Shown here piece by piece: positions 18,999 to 28,959 of a DNA stretch of 64,000 nucleotides (the stretch's first letter is position 1; the number at the start of each line of letters is the position of its first letter). A model generated the notes under the pieces. It did not search any database. It worked only from the letters and a program-made list of their open reading frames with translations, and was not told the DNA's origin. This stretch comes from Lolliginicoccus lacisalsi (GTDB lineage Bacteria; Actinomycetota; Actinomycetes; Mycobacteriales; Mycobacteriaceae): positions 406,434 to 470,433 of the forward strand of contig NZ_JACYWE010000002.1 of assembly GCF_014841105.1 (NCBI RefSeq). The letters are read 5' to 3'. The position numbers were made by a program, and so were the translations under genes.

Positions 18999-19970
18999 TC
19001 ACTGCCCGGGCGGATCAGGATCCGCCTCCCGCGTGGCAGGCATGAGGTCCCGTGCGCCTAAGTCAAGCAGTTCGCGGGCGAGTTCCTGGCCGGTTTCCGC
19101 GGCTTTGTGCAAAGCCCCAGTTCGCGACGAACGGATCACCTCGGAACCGTCGAGCGCGACCACGCAGGCGCGCAGGAATAGCTCCAGGTGGGTGTTGCCA
19201 TCATCGTCGAGCGATTCGGCGATCACGGCGAGCGCGCCGACGGGAGCGGTGCAGCCCGCCTCGAGCTCCGCGAGCAGCGCGCGCTCGGCGGCGACGGTGG
19301 CGCGGGAGTCCGCGTCATCCTGCCCGGCGACCGCGGCGATGATGTCGGTGTCGCTGCTGCGGCACTCCACGGCCAGGGCTCCCTGCGCGGGCGCTGGCAG
19401 CATCTGCACCGGGTCGAGCGACTCCGAGACCTCGCCGAGGCGATCAACGCGCGCGATGCCAGCACGTGCCAGCACGACCGCGTCGAGCTCGCCCGAGGTC
19501 ACACGGCCGATGCGGGTGTCGATGTTGCCACGCAGCGGGACGATCTCGAGACCAAGGCCCAGCGCGCGGAGCTGGGATGCCCGCCGCGGGGCGGAGGTAC
19601 CGATCCGCGAGCCCGGCGGCAGCTCGCCCAGCACGAGGTTGTCCCGCGAGACCAGGGCGTCGCGGGGATCCTCGCGCGGGGGCACCGCTGCGATGACGAA
19701 CCGGGGGTCGGCTGCGGTCGGGAGGTCCTTGTAGGAGTGGACGGCGACATCGACCTCGTCGGCAGCGAGCGCGTCGCGCACGGCCGCGGTGAACACGCCG
19801 ACGCCGATCTTCTCCACGGGTTCCGCGGAGGCATCCCCGGCGGTGCGAACGACCACGAGCTCGGCGGGGTGCCCGGCAGCGATCAGGGCATCACGAACGG
19901 TACCGGCCTGGGTGAGGGCGAGGATGCTGCCCCGGGTCCCGATGCGGAGCGGCCGATGCGGTTCACTCAT
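18999..19970 (-). CDS. hemC: Porphobilinogen deaminase (hydroxymethylbilane synthase)
   Basis: 323-aa enzyme that links four porphobilinogens into hydroxymethylbilane. It starts [16 protein letters not shown] and contains HSYKDLPT and [14 protein letters not shown]. The dipyrromethane-cofactor Cys lies in [12 protein letters not shown]. Start ATG 19970 lies eight bases inside the hemA frame end, and 53 bases separate it from the cobA/hemD start. Third gene in the order used by the pathway except that hemB is last. Confidence 0.96.
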   Translation of the reverse strand: MSEPHRPLRIGTRGSILALTQAGTVRDALIAAGHPAELVVVRTAGDASAEPVEKIGVGVFTAAVRDALAADEVDVAVHSYKDLPTAADPRFVIAAVPPREDPRDALVSRDNLVLGELPPGSRIGTSAPRRASQLRALGLGLEIVPLRGNIDTRIGRVTSGELDAVVLARAGIARVDRLGEVSESLDPVQMLPAPAQGALAVECRSSDTDIIAAVAGQDDADSRATVAAERALLAELEAGCTAPVGALAVIAESLDDDGNTHLELFLRACVVALDGSEVIRSSRTGALHKAAETGQELARELLDLGARDLMPATREADPDPPGQ

Positions 19971-21321
19971 CGTCGAGGCTCCGTGCCGCTTGCCCGAGAG
20001 CTGCCGGGGGGATCTCGTGCGCCGTGGCGGTCACCGCGGCCGTGGTGGCGGGCGCCAGCTCGAACAGCTCCCGCAGCGCCTCGGCATAGTTGCCCCCCTC
20101 GGGCGAGGACGCGAGCTGCTTGACGCGCACGGTGGGGGCGTGGAGCAGCTTGTCGACGACGCGGCGCACCGTGTTGGCGATCTCGGCGCGGTGGGCATCC
20201 TCGAGGGCGGGAAGCTTCGAGTCAAGGCGCATCAGCGCTGCCTCCACGACCTCGGCGGCGCGGCGGCGCAGCGCGGTCACGGTGGGGGTCACCTGGGCGA
20301 GCCGCTGGTTGCCGAGGTAGGTGGCGAGCTCATCGGCCACGATGGTGTGCGCGGCCTCCGCGTCGCCGACCGCCGCCCCGGCACCGGGATCGCGCCGCAG
20401 GGTCTCCATATCGAGCAGGTGGACGTGGGGCAGGCCAGCGATGGCGGGCTCGACGTCGCGCGGTAGCCCGAGATCACAGATGACGAGCTCGCGGTCCATG
20501 CGGCGGGCCATCGCCTGATGGGCGTCGGCGAGCTCGACGACCGCGCCCACCGCGCCCGTGCAGGTCACCAGCACATCGGCCGACGCGATGGCGTCGACGA
20601 GCCCGGACAGGTCGGAGGCGCTGGCCTCGACCCCGTTCTCGCGTGCTGTCGCGGCGAGGTTCGATGCCTTGTCGAGCGTGCGGTTGACGATGTCGAGGCG
20701 GGTGATGCCGGCCCGGGAGAGGTGCGCGACAGCGAGGCCAGCCATGGCGCCCGCGCCAATGACAGCGGCGCTGCGGCCCGCGAGGCTGCCGTGGATCTTC
20801 TGTGCCCGGTCGAGCGCCACGGACACCACGGAGGCTCCCGCGGAATCGATGCCTGTCTCGGTGTGGACGCGCTTGCCCACGCGCAGGGCGTGCTGCGCGA
20901 GCTCATGGACGACCCTGCCCGCGGCCTGGTACTCGTCGGACTCCGCGTAGGCGGTGCGAACCTGGCCGAGGATCTGCTGCTCGCCGACGACGATCGAGTC
21001 GAGCCCGCTGGCCACGGCGAACAGATGCTCCACTGCTGCTTCGCTGTAGTGCACGTAGGCGTGGCGCGAGAGGACATTGATGTCTAGCCCGGAGTGCTCG
21101 GAAAGCAGGGTGGTGACGTCGTTGAGCCCGCCGTGGAAGGCGTCGACCACGGCGTAGATCTCCACGCGGTTGCAGGTGGAGATGACCATCGCCTCGGAGA
21201 CGTGCGGCGATGACATGATGGCGTCGAGCATCTTGGGGCGGTCAGCCTCGGCGAACGCGACTCGCTCGAGAATGGGCACGGGGGCGCTGTGGTGGGACAC
21301 CCCGAGGAGCAGGATACTCAC
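19963..21321 (-). CDS. hemA: Glutamyl-tRNA reductase
   Basis: First committed step of C5 tetrapyrrole synthesis: reduces glutamyl-tRNA to glutamate-1-semialdehyde with NADPH. The 452-aa protein starts [12 protein letters not shown]; the catalytic Cys50 is in [10 protein letters not shown]. It also has [10 protein letters not shown], the nucleotide-binding [11 protein letters not shown] and a C-terminal dimerisation domain. GTG 21321 gives alignment with the family N-terminus; the frame extends to 21429 without conserved sequence. The 278-base gap upstream is shared divergently with no other haem gene and holds AT-rich GTTAAC, GTAAAC and GTAACGG words that could be promoter or regulator sites. 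Confidence 0.95.
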   Translation of the reverse strand: MSILLLGVSHHSAPVPILERVAFAEADRPKMLDAIMSSPHVSEAMVISTCNRVEIYAVVDAFHGGLNDVTTLLSEHSGLDINVLSRHAYVHYSEAAVEHLFAVASGLDSIVVGEQQILGQVRTAYAESDEYQAAGRVVHELAQHALRVGKRVHTETGIDSAGASVVSVALDRAQKIHGSLAGRSAAVIGAGAMAGLAVAHLSRAGITRLDIVNRTLDKASNLAATARENGVEASASDLSGLVDAIASADVLVTCTGAVGAVVELADAHQAMARRMDRELVICDLGLPRDVEPAIAGLPHVHLLDMETLRRDPGAGAAVGDAEAAHTIVADELATYLGNQRLAQVTPTVTALRRRAAEVVEAALMRLDSKLPALEDAHRAEIANTVRRVVDKLLHAPTVRVKQLASSPEGGNYAEALRELFELAPATTAAVTATAHEIPPAALGQAARSLDDE

Positions 21322-21599
21322 GGCAGCATCACCGGTCCGCGTTCCGGGAGCCTGGACCCGCAGTCCACACACTGGTGCCGTCGAGTGGTGGGAACGCTCG
21401 CGATGTTCCCTCGCCCTGGTGGCGCGCACGCTGCCAGTGGGTGATCTGTTCCCTCACTTCGAAGGCTCCTTGCCAGCCAGTGGATATCCTGTTAACCACA
21501 GTAAACCCGTCGCACTGTTTGTCTAACGGTAACGGTTGATGATCGCCGTTTCCAAGTCAGCGAAGCGCCCTGACCAGCCCCAATCGATTGAGGGTACCC

Positions 21600-21890
21600 T
21601 CACATCACCAGGTCGGCGCGGAGTCGGTCCACATCCACCTCGCCGTAACTGTGTTCCACGCCATTGAGGAGGACCACCGGCACGCGATCCCCGTACTCCT
21701 CGCGCAGCTCGGGATCCCGCGCCGCGGCCTCATCGACGTCGACCTCCTCGAAAGCCAGCCCGAGCGGCTCGAGCACCTCCTCGAGCGCGGCCCTGGCCGC
21801 CACGCACGCCGAGCACCCCGCCCGGCCGAGCAGCATCACCACCGACCGCTCCCCCGCCGTTCCACCTGCCCCGGAATCCTCAATGCCCAC
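21600..21890 (-). CDS. Glutaredoxin-like thiol protein
   Basis: 96-aa protein with a thioredoxin-like fold signature: VVMLLGRAGCSAC near residues 17-29 contains a CxxC active site, and RVPVVLLNGVEHSYGEVD provides the cis-Pro segment. It belongs to the small glutaredoxin-like (DUF836) proteins found next to hemA in Mycobacteriales (Rv0508 in my memory). The gene is on the same strand as hemA but upstream of it with about 280 bases between. In a mycothiol producer its reducing partner is unknown. Confidence 0.85.
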   Translation of the reverse strand: MGIEDSGAGGTAGERSVVMLLGRAGCSACVAARAALEEVLEPLGLAFEEVDVDEAAARDPELREEYGDRVPVVLLNGVEHSYGEVDVDRLRADLVM

Positions 21891-22004
21891 GCCTCGAGCA
21901 TAGGCTGCCCGCTGAGCCCCCGTGCCTCACGCTGCCTTTGGCGTGTGTGGCACTGTGGAGGCGTCTAGTCTGATGGGCAAGGCTGCGAATCGGGAGGTTG
22001 GGAC

Positions 22005-22958
22005 GTGCCGGACCGTACAGGGTTCTTCAGCACTGGCTCGGATTGGATGCGGAGCCGGTGGGAGGCGCACCGCCCATTCGGCATGAGCATCGCCGAGAAG
22101 CGCCTCAACATCGCGGGCGAGGCTAGTGCCGAAATGGCCCACGCGCTCTACGAGGCAGCCCACGACGCCCGCGACCGCGCCGTCCCCCGCGACCTCACCG
22201 CCGCAGCGTTCTTCGACGTCGACAACACCATGGTCGCTGGCGCATCCTCCATCCACTTCATCCGGGGCCTCGCTTCCCGCAACTACATCTCCGTGCGCGA
22301 TATGGCCGCGGCCGGCTGGACCCAGCTGAAGTTCCGGATCACCGGCAAGGAGAACAGCCGCGACGTGGCGAGCGGCAAGGAAAAAGCCCTGTCCTTCATC
22401 GCCGGCCGCTCCACAGCCGAGTTCACCCAGCTCGGCGAGGAGATCTACGACGAGCTCATCGCCGACAAGATCTGGCCTGGCACCCGCGCTCTCGCGCAGA
22501 TGCACCTCGACGCTGGGCAGCAGGTATGGCTGGTCACCGCCACGCCGGTGGAGCTCGCGCAGGTGATCGCCAAGCGGCTCGGCCTGACCGGAGCGCTGGG
22601 CACCGTGCTCGAGAGCAAGGACGGCAAGTTCACCGGCAGGCTCGTCGGCGACCTGCTGCACGGCCGCGGCAAGGCGCACGCGATCCGCGGCCTCGCCGCG
22701 CGCGAGGGACTGAACCTGCGCCGCTGCACGGCCTACTCGGACAGCTTCAACGACCTTCCCATGCTCACTGCCGTCGGCACGGCCGTCGCCATCAACCCGG
22801 ACTCGGACCTGCGCGTCGTCGCGCGGGACCGGAGCTGGGAGATCCGCGACTTCCGCACGGGCCGCAAGGCAGCGAAGGTTGGCATCCCGACCGCGCTCGC
22901 CCTCGGAGCCCTCGGCGGCACCATCGCTGCGATCGCGAGCCGCCGCGCCGAGCGCTGA
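22005..22958 (+). CDS. HAD-IB family phosphatase (SerB1-like)
   Basis: 317-aa HAD-family hydrolase. The nucleophile motif [13 protein letters not shown] is at about residue 70, a SerB-type cap follows, motif II-like WLVTATP is near residue 175, and motif [14 protein letters not shown] is near 248. The C-terminus ends in a hydrophobic Gly/Ala stretch ([13 protein letters not shown]) that may associate with membrane. The position divergent from the hemA block matches serB1 of M. tuberculosis. It could be a phosphoserine or another small phosphate ester phosphatase; the substrate cannot be read from the sequence. GTG 22005 follows GGGAGG. Confidence 0.88.
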   Translation: MPDRTGFFSTGSDWMRSRWEAHRPFGMSIAEKRLNIAGEASAEMAHALYEAAHDARDRAVPRDLTAAAFFDVDNTMVAGASSIHFIRGLASRNYISVRDMAAAGWTQLKFRITGKENSRDVASGKEKALSFIAGRSTAEFTQLGEEIYDELIADKIWPGTRALAQMHLDAGQQVWLVTATPVELAQVIAKRLGLTGALGTVLESKDGKFTGRLVGDLLHGRGKAHAIRGLAAREGLNLRRCTAYSDSFNDLPMLTAVGTAVAINPDSDLRVVARDRSWEIRDFRTGRKAAKVGIPTALALGALGGTIAAIASRRAER

Positions 22959-22973
22959 GGCCGCGAGCGCCAG

Positions 22974-24098
22974 CTACCCGAGGAAGATGTTGCGCCGGTT
23001 GGCGAGCACCCGGTAAAGGGTCTGCTGGATGGTCTCGCGCACCTGGTCGGTCAGGTCGAAGACCACCATCGGATCCTCCGCGGCGGCGCAGTCATACTCC
23101 GAGGTATCGATGGGCTCGCCGAACACGATGTGCCACTTGGTGGGCAGCGGGATCATGCCGACGGGGCCGAGCAGCGGGAACAGTGGGGTGATCGGGAAGT
23201 ACGGCAGGCCGAGGAGCCGCGCGAGGGTCTTGAAGTCGCCGATCTTCGGGTAGATCTCCTCGGAGCCCACGATGGAGCACGGGATGATCGGCGCGCCCGT
23301 CCGCAGCGCGGCGGAGACAAACCCGCCGCGGCCGAAGCGCTGCAGCTTGTACCGGTCGGAGTAGGGCTTGCCAACGCCCTTGAATCCCTCGGGGAAGACC
23401 GCGGTGAGCTCGCCATTGCGGAGCAGGCGCTCGGCGTCGGGGTTGCAGGCGAGCGTATGCCCGGCTTTGCGGGCGACGCTGGAGACACCGGGCATGTCGA
23501 ACACCAGGTCGGCGGCGAGCATCCGCATGGGTCGATGGCCGGGGGTCCGATCGTGCACCGCCACCGAGGTCATCAGCCCGTCGATGGGCACCACGCCCGC
23601 GTGGTTGGCAACGATGAGCGCGGCACCCTTCTCGGGCAGGTTCTCGATGCCGGTGACATCGACGCGGAACCACTTGTCGTACATGGGGCGCAGCAGGGGC
23701 AGCAGCACATTGTCGTTGAGGTGCTCGTCGTAGCCGAACTCATCGATCTCGTAGTCGCCCGTGATGCGGCGGCGCAGGAACGCGGCGGTGTCCGATACCT
23801 GCATAGCGATCTTGTTGCGGAATCCACCGAGCGGCAGTGGGATCGGCAGCGCGAAGTGCCCGGTGTCCTCGGCGTCTGCTCCGGGATCGCCCGCGGCACG
23901 TGGATCGTCGAACTCCTCGGCGGTGAGGTCAGTCCCCGCCGCCTCCTCCTGGCCGGCCGTCGCCTCGTCATCGGTGTCCTCGGACGGCACCGGCGGATGC
24001 TGCTGGATGAGGTCGTTGCCGGGGGCGTCGTGCGCTGCGGCGGCCCCAGCGGCTCGGCGCTGGAACGCATCACCGTGGAGCGGAATCACCTTGGCCAT
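22974..24098 (-). CDS. Lysophospholipid acyltransferase family protein
   Basis: 374-aa PlsC-type acyltransferase. The catalytic HX4D motif is in VANHAGVVPIDG (about residue 160) and the acceptor-site block is AVFPEGFKGVGKPYSDRYKL. Residues 1-80 are a disordered, acidic-rich tail (PSEDTDDEATAGQEEAAG). ATG 24098 has an AGGGAGAG ribosome site eight bases upstream, so the 48-codon longer frame is rejected. Only 20 bases separate it from the epimerase upstream, the same pair as Rv0501-Rv0502. Likely glycerolipid or trehalose-lipid acylation at the inner membrane face; substrate unknown. Confidence 0.88.
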   Translation of the reverse strand: MAKVIPLHGDAFQRRAAGAAAAHDAPGNDLIQQHPPVPSEDTDDEATAGQEEAAGTDLTAEEFDDPRAAGDPGADAEDTGHFALPIPLPLGGFRNKIAMQVSDTAAFLRRRITGDYEIDEFGYDEHLNDNVLLPLLRPMYDKWFRVDVTGIENLPEKGAALIVANHAGVVPIDGLMTSVAVHDRTPGHRPMRMLAADLVFDMPGVSSVARKAGHTLACNPDAERLLRNGELTAVFPEGFKGVGKPYSDRYKLQRFGRGGFVSAALRTGAPIIPCSIVGSEEIYPKIGDFKTLARLLGLPYFPITPLFPLLGPVGMIPLPTKWHIVFGEPIDTSEYDCAAAEDPMVVFDLTDQVRETIQQTLYRVLANRRNIFLG

Positions 24099-24118
24099 GC
24101 CTGTGCTCTCCCTTTGCG

Positions 24119-25276
24119 TCATGCCCACCGCGCTGCCGCGGCGACAACCTTCGATTCGAGCCGACGGACGGACTCCGGATCGATGATCCGGGACGACTTC
24201 CGGCTGCGGAGGAAATCGTCGAATGCCTGCATGGTCGTCCACCGTGGATGGAATCCGAGCTTCTCGCGCATGCGCAAGGTGTCGAGCCCGCAGCCAAAGA
24301 CCAGGTAGTCGCGCTGGTCTCCCGCGTAGTCGTGCATGCCCAGCCGCTTCTGGAGGCTGGAGACGAGGGGGAACATCGGCGGCACGAGGGGCGCCTGGAC
24401 GCCCCCGGCGCGCCGGATGGCCTGCGACAGGGCAATGACGCCATCCGCGGCGATGTTGTAGGTGCCAGGCGAACCGGCGACCGTGGCGCGCTCGAACGCG
24501 GCGAGCGCATCCTCCTCGTGGAGCATCTGCAGGCGCGGATCCCGTCCGAGGATCGTGGGCACGATGGGCTGCAGCAGGTAGCTCGTCAGATCGGTCTCGA
24601 GCCGGGGCCCGATGATCGGCGCGAGCCGGAGGATCGTCGTGGCGATGTCGGGGCGGCGGCGGCCGAGCGAACGGGTATAGCCCTCGACGTCGAGGCAGTC
24701 GCGCGCGAATCCGCCCTTCGGCGGCTTGCGGGCACTCATCTCCTCGGTGAACATCGCCGGATCCTTGGCACTCGATCCATAGATGGACCAGGAGGACTTG
24801 AGGATCACGCGCTGCACGTGATCAGACTTCTGGCACGCGGCGAGCAACTGCATCGCGCCGATGACGTTCATCTCCTTGGTGGCCGCGCGGCCACCGCTGC
24901 GCGAGGGGTGCGAGGCCATGGAGAGATGAACGACGGTATCGACCTCGGCGTTGCGCACGACCTTGGCGATGAGTGGATTTCGGATGTCCGCGCGGACGAA
25001 GTCGGCACGCCCCATGCGGCGGCGCATGTCCTTGGATGGCGGTATCGCATCGACCGCGATGACCCGCTCGATGTCGGGATTCTGAGCGAGCCGGGCGGTG
25101 AGGAACCCGCCGAGGAACCGGCTGGCACCGGTGACCAGCACGACGCGCGGCGCATCAGATGGCTTGGCCCCCGCGTCATCCCGGCCGGGCTCGTTGCTCC
25201 CGACGGCATCCGTGGGGGATCCATCGTCACGGTTCTCCGCCACGACCTGCTGCTCCTCCACTTTCGTGCTCACCAT
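24119..25276 (-). CDS. NAD-dependent epimerase/dehydratase (GalE2-like, extended SDR)
   Basis: 385-aa extended short-chain dehydrogenase. After about 30 polar residues the Rossmann motif VLVTGASRFLGGFLTARLA appears, followed by VDAIPPSKD, VVHLSMAS and the SSWSIYGSSAKD active-site region. The C-terminus (FDDFLRSRKSSRIIDPES) is basic. The product name GalE2 comes from synteny with Rv0501; I cannot show that UDP-galactose is the substrate. It starts at ATG 25276 (GTG 25273 is possible, directly after AGGA), 180 bases downstream of the bS22 gene. Confidence 0.86.
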   Translation of the reverse strand: MVSTKVEEQQVVAENRDDGSPTDAVGSNEPGRDDAGAKPSDAPRVVLVTGASRFLGGFLTARLAQNPDIERVIAVDAIPPSKDMRRRMGRADFVRADIRNPLIAKVVRNAEVDTVVHLSMASHPSRSGGRAATKEMNVIGAMQLLAACQKSDHVQRVILKSSWSIYGSSAKDPAMFTEEMSARKPPKGGFARDCLDVEGYTRSLGRRRPDIATTILRLAPIIGPRLETDLTSYLLQPIVPTILGRDPRLQMLHEEDALAAFERATVAGSPGTYNIAADGVIALSQAIRRAGGVQAPLVPPMFPLVSSLQKRLGMHDYAGDQRDYLVFGCGLDTLRMREKLGFHPRWTTMQAFDDFLRSRKSSRIIDPESVRRLESKVVAAAARWA

Positions 25277-25456
25277 TCCTACCCTAGTGCGCGATCGAGG
25301 ACGTCAACAATCCCGCTGCGGGACCGCGACCGCATCATGTCCGGATCGATGCCGAAAAAACCCGTGCCCACCACGTCATGATCGTGGCGGGCACGTTGGG
25401 CATCGATCAGCTTGCGGTGATACTAGACCGTTCAGGAGGCAACGGTCTAGCCCCCG

Positions 25457-25558
25457 CTACTTGCCAAGTTTTCTGCGCTGCACCCGGGTGCGACGAAGAA
25501 GCTTCCGGTGCTTCTTCTTCGACATGCGCTTGCGCCGCTTCTTGATCACTGAGCCCAT
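25457..25558 (-). CDS. 30S ribosomal protein bS22 (mini-protein, AURKAIP1/COX24 type)
   Basis: 33-aa, extremely basic peptide starting [19 protein letters not shown] and ending RRKLGK. The [15 protein letters not shown] core is the signature of the actinobacterial small-subunit protein bS22, which sits near the decoding centre. The same tiny gene lies between the excisionase-type regulator and galE2 in mycobacteria. It is below most gene-finder thresholds. It ends in TAG. No frame disruption is seen. Confidence 0.9.
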
Positions 25559-25783
25559 ATGGGTGCCCCTTAGTTCTGCTTGACGAATTCTCTTGATAGG
25601 CCTTGGCACGCATCACGCCGCCTGCCGACCAGGACGCGGGCTGGAAGCCGGATAAGCACCAGCTGCACATCACCCGGCATTGATCGCACGACAGCCGACG
25701 CGCCGAAGGACCATATTACCGGTCATCCACCGCGACCTGGTAACCGAGCGGGTCCCAGGGCGATTTCCCGCCCGCACGGGCAA

Positions 25784-26035
25784 TCAGCTCACATCGAAGT
25801 ACGCGGTCTGCAGGTAGTCATGGACAGCCTTCGCGTGGACCCGGAAAGACCGCCCGACCCGCACAGCGGGCAGCTCGCCGCTATGCACGAGCCGGTAGAC
25901 CGTCATCTTGGAGACACGCATGAGCGTGGCGACCTCGGCGACCGTGAGGAACTGCGTCGAGCCGAACATCGATTGGGTCACGTTCTCATCACGCCCTGGT
26001 CCCGCGGGCTCCGCGGGCGGCATATCTGTGGCCAT
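25784..26035 (-). CDS. BldC-like small helix-turn-helix DNA-binding protein
   Basis: 83-aa protein with an excisionase/MerR-type winged HTH: FLTVAEVATLMRVSKMTVYR, then LVHSGELPAVRVGRSFRVH and the closing AVHDYLQ. ATG 26035 is preceded by a strong GGAGGTGA site with seven-base spacing, which rules out the 42-codon longer frame. It is upstream of bS22 and downstream of proC on the same strand. BldC-type proteins regulate development or stress genes in actinobacteria. A perfect 14-bp palindrome at 26090-26103 lies 54 bases upstream of the start. Confidence 0.88.
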   Translation of the reverse strand: MATDMPPAEPAGPGRDENVTQSMFGSTQFLTVAEVATLMRVSKMTVYRLVHSGELPAVRVGRSFRVHAKAVHDYLQTAYFDVS

Positions 26036-26089
26036 ACTGGTTTCACCTCCGGCACGCTGCGCGCCACCGGCTTCCCCTCCGGCAGTGTT

Positions 26090-26128
26090 GACACGCGCGT
26101 GTCCCCCCGAGCTTACCGGGACACGTGT
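26090..26128. promoter_or_regulatory. Palindromic operator candidate upstream of the BldC-like gene
   Basis: GACACGCGCGTGTC at 26090-26103 is a perfect 14-bp palindrome. A related shorter palindrome, ACACGTGT, lies at 26121-26128, 28 bases away centre to centre. Both share the ACAC/GTGT arms. They lie between proC and the BldC-like start, where the promoter of the small regulator should be, so autoregulation or control by another factor is plausible. Confidence 0.4.
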
Positions 26129-26200
26129 GCCTGATGCGACGAGTGGGCCCAAATAGGGCACAAAACGGACCCTCAGCGCCCCGTCCTGCAGCCCCAGCGC

Positions 26201-27037
26201 TCAACCGCGCTTCCCGAGCTCCACCGAGCGTGCGCGCGCTGCTCCGAGGGCATCGAGCACCGCGCCCCGGAACCCCTGCCGCTCGAGCTCAGCGAGCGCT
26301 GCGGCAGTCGTGCCGCCCGGGGAGGTCACCGCGTAGCGCAGGTCCGAGGCCACCGACAGCGGCAGCGCGCCCCCACGCTCCTCCTCGCCGACCAGCATCT
26401 CTCCCGCGCCCACCATCGTCTGCACGACGAGCTCGAGAGCAGCAGGTCGCGGCAGCCCCATCGTCACCGCAGCGTCGACCATTGCCTCGACCATGAGGAA
26501 GAAGTACGCGGGGCCGGATCCCGATACCGCGGTGACCGCGTCCATCGATGACTCGGGCATCACCAGCACCCGGCCCACCGGCTCGAGCATCGTGGACACC
26601 GCGGCCAGGTGCTCCTCGGTGGCGTAGCGGCCCCCCGCGACCACGCACATGCCCTTGTTGACCAGCATTGGCGTATTGGGCATCACCCGCACAACGGCCG
26701 TGCCAGCAGGCAGCTGCGACTCGAACCACTCCGTCGTCAGCCCGGCCGCCAGCGACACGACCAGCTTGTCCTTCTCGCTGACCTCGATCACGTCCACGAG
26801 AGCAGCAACCACGCCCTCCGCGTCACCCGGCTTGACGGCGATCACCAAGGTGCTCGCCTCCTCGCCCGCGTCGCGCACCGACATGGAGCGCACCCCATAC
26901 CGCCGACTGAGCTCCCTCGCCCTCTTCTCCGACTTCTCGGACACCACGACATCCCGGGGGTCCACTCCCGACGACAACGATCCCGCGAGGAATGCCTCGC
27001 CGATCCGGCCACCGCCTAGTACTGCAATGCTCGCCAT
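26201..27037 (-). CDS. proC: Pyrroline-5-carboxylate reductase
   Basis: 278-aa NAD(P)H-dependent enzyme for the last step of proline synthesis. The Rossmann motif IAVLGGGRIGEAFLAG is at the start. VRVMPNTPMLVNKG, the dimer-domain signature AVSGSGPAYFFLMVEAMVDA and the TSPGGTTAAALAELE segment are all present. Start ATG 27037 is 45 bases downstream of the TIM-barrel gene stop. Normal length and motifs. Confidence 0.95.
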   Translation of the reverse strand: MASIAVLGGGRIGEAFLAGSLSSGVDPRDVVVSEKSEKRARELSRRYGVRSMSVRDAGEEASTLVIAVKPGDAEGVVAALVDVIEVSEKDKLVVSLAAGLTTEWFESQLPAGTAVVRVMPNTPMLVNKGMCVVAGGRYATEEHLAAVSTMLEPVGRVLVMPESSMDAVTAVSGSGPAYFFLMVEAMVDAAVTMGLPRPAALELVVQTMVGAGEMLVGEEERGGALPLSVASDLRYAVTSPGGTTAAALAELERQGFRGAVLDALGAARARSVELGKRG

Positions 27038-27082
27038 GCCGAGTAGCGTGCCACGATCAGCCGACCGATGCGAGCACCACGG

Positions 27083-27982
27083 TCACAGGTTCCCCGAGGG
27101 CTTCTCCTGCATAGCTGCCTCGTGGGCGGGATCGAGATGCTTGCGAGCGAATTGCAAGGCCTCGGCGAGCAGGAGCGAGCGCTCCGGGACGGTGCGCGCG
27201 TGCTTCGTGGAGATCTCCAGGATCACCTGCCCGGCGAAGCGCTGCGCGGCGAGCTGCTGGCATAGCTCGGCGCACGGCTGGGTGCCATGCCCGGGCAGCA
27301 GGTGCTCATCGATGGAGGCTCCGCGCCCGTCCGCGAGGTGGATGTGCGCCAGCCGCTCGCCCATGCGGCCCGCGAGCTCCATCGCGTCCGTGCCCGCCGT
27401 CGCGGTGTGCGACAGGTCGAGCGTGTAGTGGGGGTGGTCGATATCGGTGGGGTCGAAGGACGGCGCGAACGCCGTGAGCCCACGGCCCGGGCCGCCGCGG
27501 TCACGCATGCGGGCCGCGGAACGCTCCTTGCGCCCGAACAAGCGGTCGGCGCGCATCGGGAACATGTTCTCCACCGCGAGGTTCACGCCCGTGGTGCGCT
27601 CCAGGTTCCAGGTCTGCTCGGCAAAGCCCTCCGCGTAGCGGCGCTGCCAGCGGAACGGCGGATGCACCACCACGGTCTCCGCGCCCAGGTCGGAGGCAAG
27701 CTGCGCGGAGCGATCCAGCTTGGCCACCGGATCGCTCCCCCACACGCGCTGGGAGATCAGCAGGCACGGCGCATGCACCGACAGGATCGGCACGCTGTAC
27801 TTGCGCGAGAGCGTGGCCAGCGCGGCCCGGTCCTGGCTGGATGCCTCCATCCACACCATGACCTCGACGCCGTCGTAGCCGGTCTCGGCGGCGTAGCGGA
27901 ACCCTGCCTCGGTGTTCTGCGGATACACCGATGCCGTGGACAGACCGACCCGGACCTTGTGCCGACTACTCACGGTGCTCAC
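27083..27982 (-). CDS. Sugar phosphate isomerase/epimerase-type TIM barrel
   Basis: 299-aa AP-endonuclease-2-like barrel. It begins RVGLSTASVYPQNTEAGFRYAA and contains YDGVEVMVW, LSVHAPC, VVHPPFRWQ, LAVENMF, YTLDLSHTATAG, LAHIHLADG and LPGHGTQPC, the scattered His/Glu/Asp metal ligands of the family. The GTG at 27982 overlaps the ppx stop (GTGA), showing coupling. Rv0498 of M. tuberculosis holds the same place. The substrate is not evident. Confidence 0.86.
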   Translation of the reverse strand: MSTVSSRHKVRVGLSTASVYPQNTEAGFRYAAETGYDGVEVMVWMEASSQDRAALATLSRKYSVPILSVHAPCLLISQRVWGSDPVAKLDRSAQLASDLGAETVVVHPPFRWQRRYAEGFAEQTWNLERTTGVNLAVENMFPMRADRLFGRKERSAARMRDRGGPGRGLTAFAPSFDPTDIDHPHYTLDLSHTATAGTDAMELAGRMGERLAHIHLADGRGASIDEHLLPGHGTQPCAELCQQLAAQRFAGQVILEISTKHARTVPERSLLLAEALQFARKHLDPAHEAAMQEKPSGNL

Positions 27983-28935
27983 TCGCCTTTCGTTCCATGG
28001 CCGAGGTCGGTATCGAGCTTGCGCAGGATGAGCCCCTCCCGCAACGCCCACGGGCAGATGTCCACGCTCTCCACATCGAGCGCCCGCATGCTCGCCTCGG
28101 CGACGAGGGCGCCCGCGACGATCTGCGAGGCCCGGTCCGAGCTCACGCCCTCGAGCTCCGCCCTGTCCGAGGCGGTCATGCGGGAGATGAACGCGATGAT
28201 CTGCCGCAGCCCCGTCGCGGTGAGGGTACGACGCACGCGCGGCCCCGCCGAGGAGGGCGCCGCACCGGTGAGCCGGGCGAGCGAGCGGAAAGTCTTCGAC
28301 GTCGCCACCGTCAGGTCTGCCTTGCCCGACCCCTTGACCTGCTTGGCCGCATCGGCCAGCTCGGCGTCGAGCCAGTCGCGCAGCACCGCGATCCGGCGCC
28401 GGTCCGGCGGGGCCTCCGGCATCCACTCCCGCGTCAGCCTGCCTGCTCCGAGCTGCAGCGAGAGAGCAACGTCGGGATCCTCGTCGATGCCGCTGCAGAT
28501 CTCTAGCGAGCCGCCGCCGATATCCAGGTTGAGGATCCGGCCCGCGCTCCAGCCGAACCAGCGGCGCACCGCGAGGAACGTCAGCCGGGCCTCGTCCTCG
28601 CCGGGCAGGACCTCCAGCGTCACGCCGGTCTCGTCGAGCACGCGCGCGAGCACGGCGTCGGAGTTGCCGGCGTCGCGCACCGCCGAGGTGGCGAAAGCCA
28701 TCATCTCCTCGCAGCCCGAGGATCGCGCGATGCCGGAGAACTCCGCGATCGTCTCGACCAGGCTGTCGGCGCACTTCCTCGTCAGATCGCCGTTCTTGTC
28801 GATCTGCTCGGCAAGGCGCAAGGCTGCCTTCGTGGAGCTCATCGGGGTTGGGTGACCACCCCGGTGTGCATCCACCATCAGCAGATGAACCGTGTTGCTT
28901 CCGACATCCAGGACCCCAAGGCGCACATCCTCCAC
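27979..28935 (-). CDS. Ppx/GppA exopolyphosphatase-type phosphatase
   Basis: 318-aa member of the sugar-kinase/Hsp70/actin fold. [19 protein letters not shown] is the P-loop-like N-terminus, [18 protein letters not shown] the next block, and [14 protein letters not shown] the second phosphate loop. These short ones in Mycobacteriales hydrolyse polyphosphate or guanosine pentaphosphate. It lies close to senX3-regX3, the phosphate-responsive system, in line with phosphate metabolism. The start is GTG 28935; GTG 28926, directly at RLGVLDVG, is an alternative. Confidence 0.9.
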   Translation of the reverse strand: MEDVRLGVLDVGSNTVHLLMVDAHRGGHPTPMSSTKAALRLAEQIDKNGDLTRKCADSLVETIAEFSGIARSSGCEEMMAFATSAVRDAGNSDAVLARVLDETGVTLEVLPGEDEARLTFLAVRRWFGWSAGRILNLDIGGGSLEICSGIDEDPDVALSLQLGAGRLTREWMPEAPPDRRRIAVLRDWLDAELADAAKQVKGSGKADLTVATSKTFRSLARLTGAAPSSAGPRVRRTLTATGLRQIIAFISRMTASDRAELEGVSSDRASQIVAGALVAEASMRALDVESVDICPWALREGLILRKLDTDLGHGTKGE

Positions 28936-28959
28936 GTTAGACCGCTACCGTCGAGCCTT

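Noticed and set aside
17449-19734. 761-aa plus-strand frame across hemD and hemC
   Set aside because: Antisense to two genes with intact catalytic motifs; no conserved motifs of its own.
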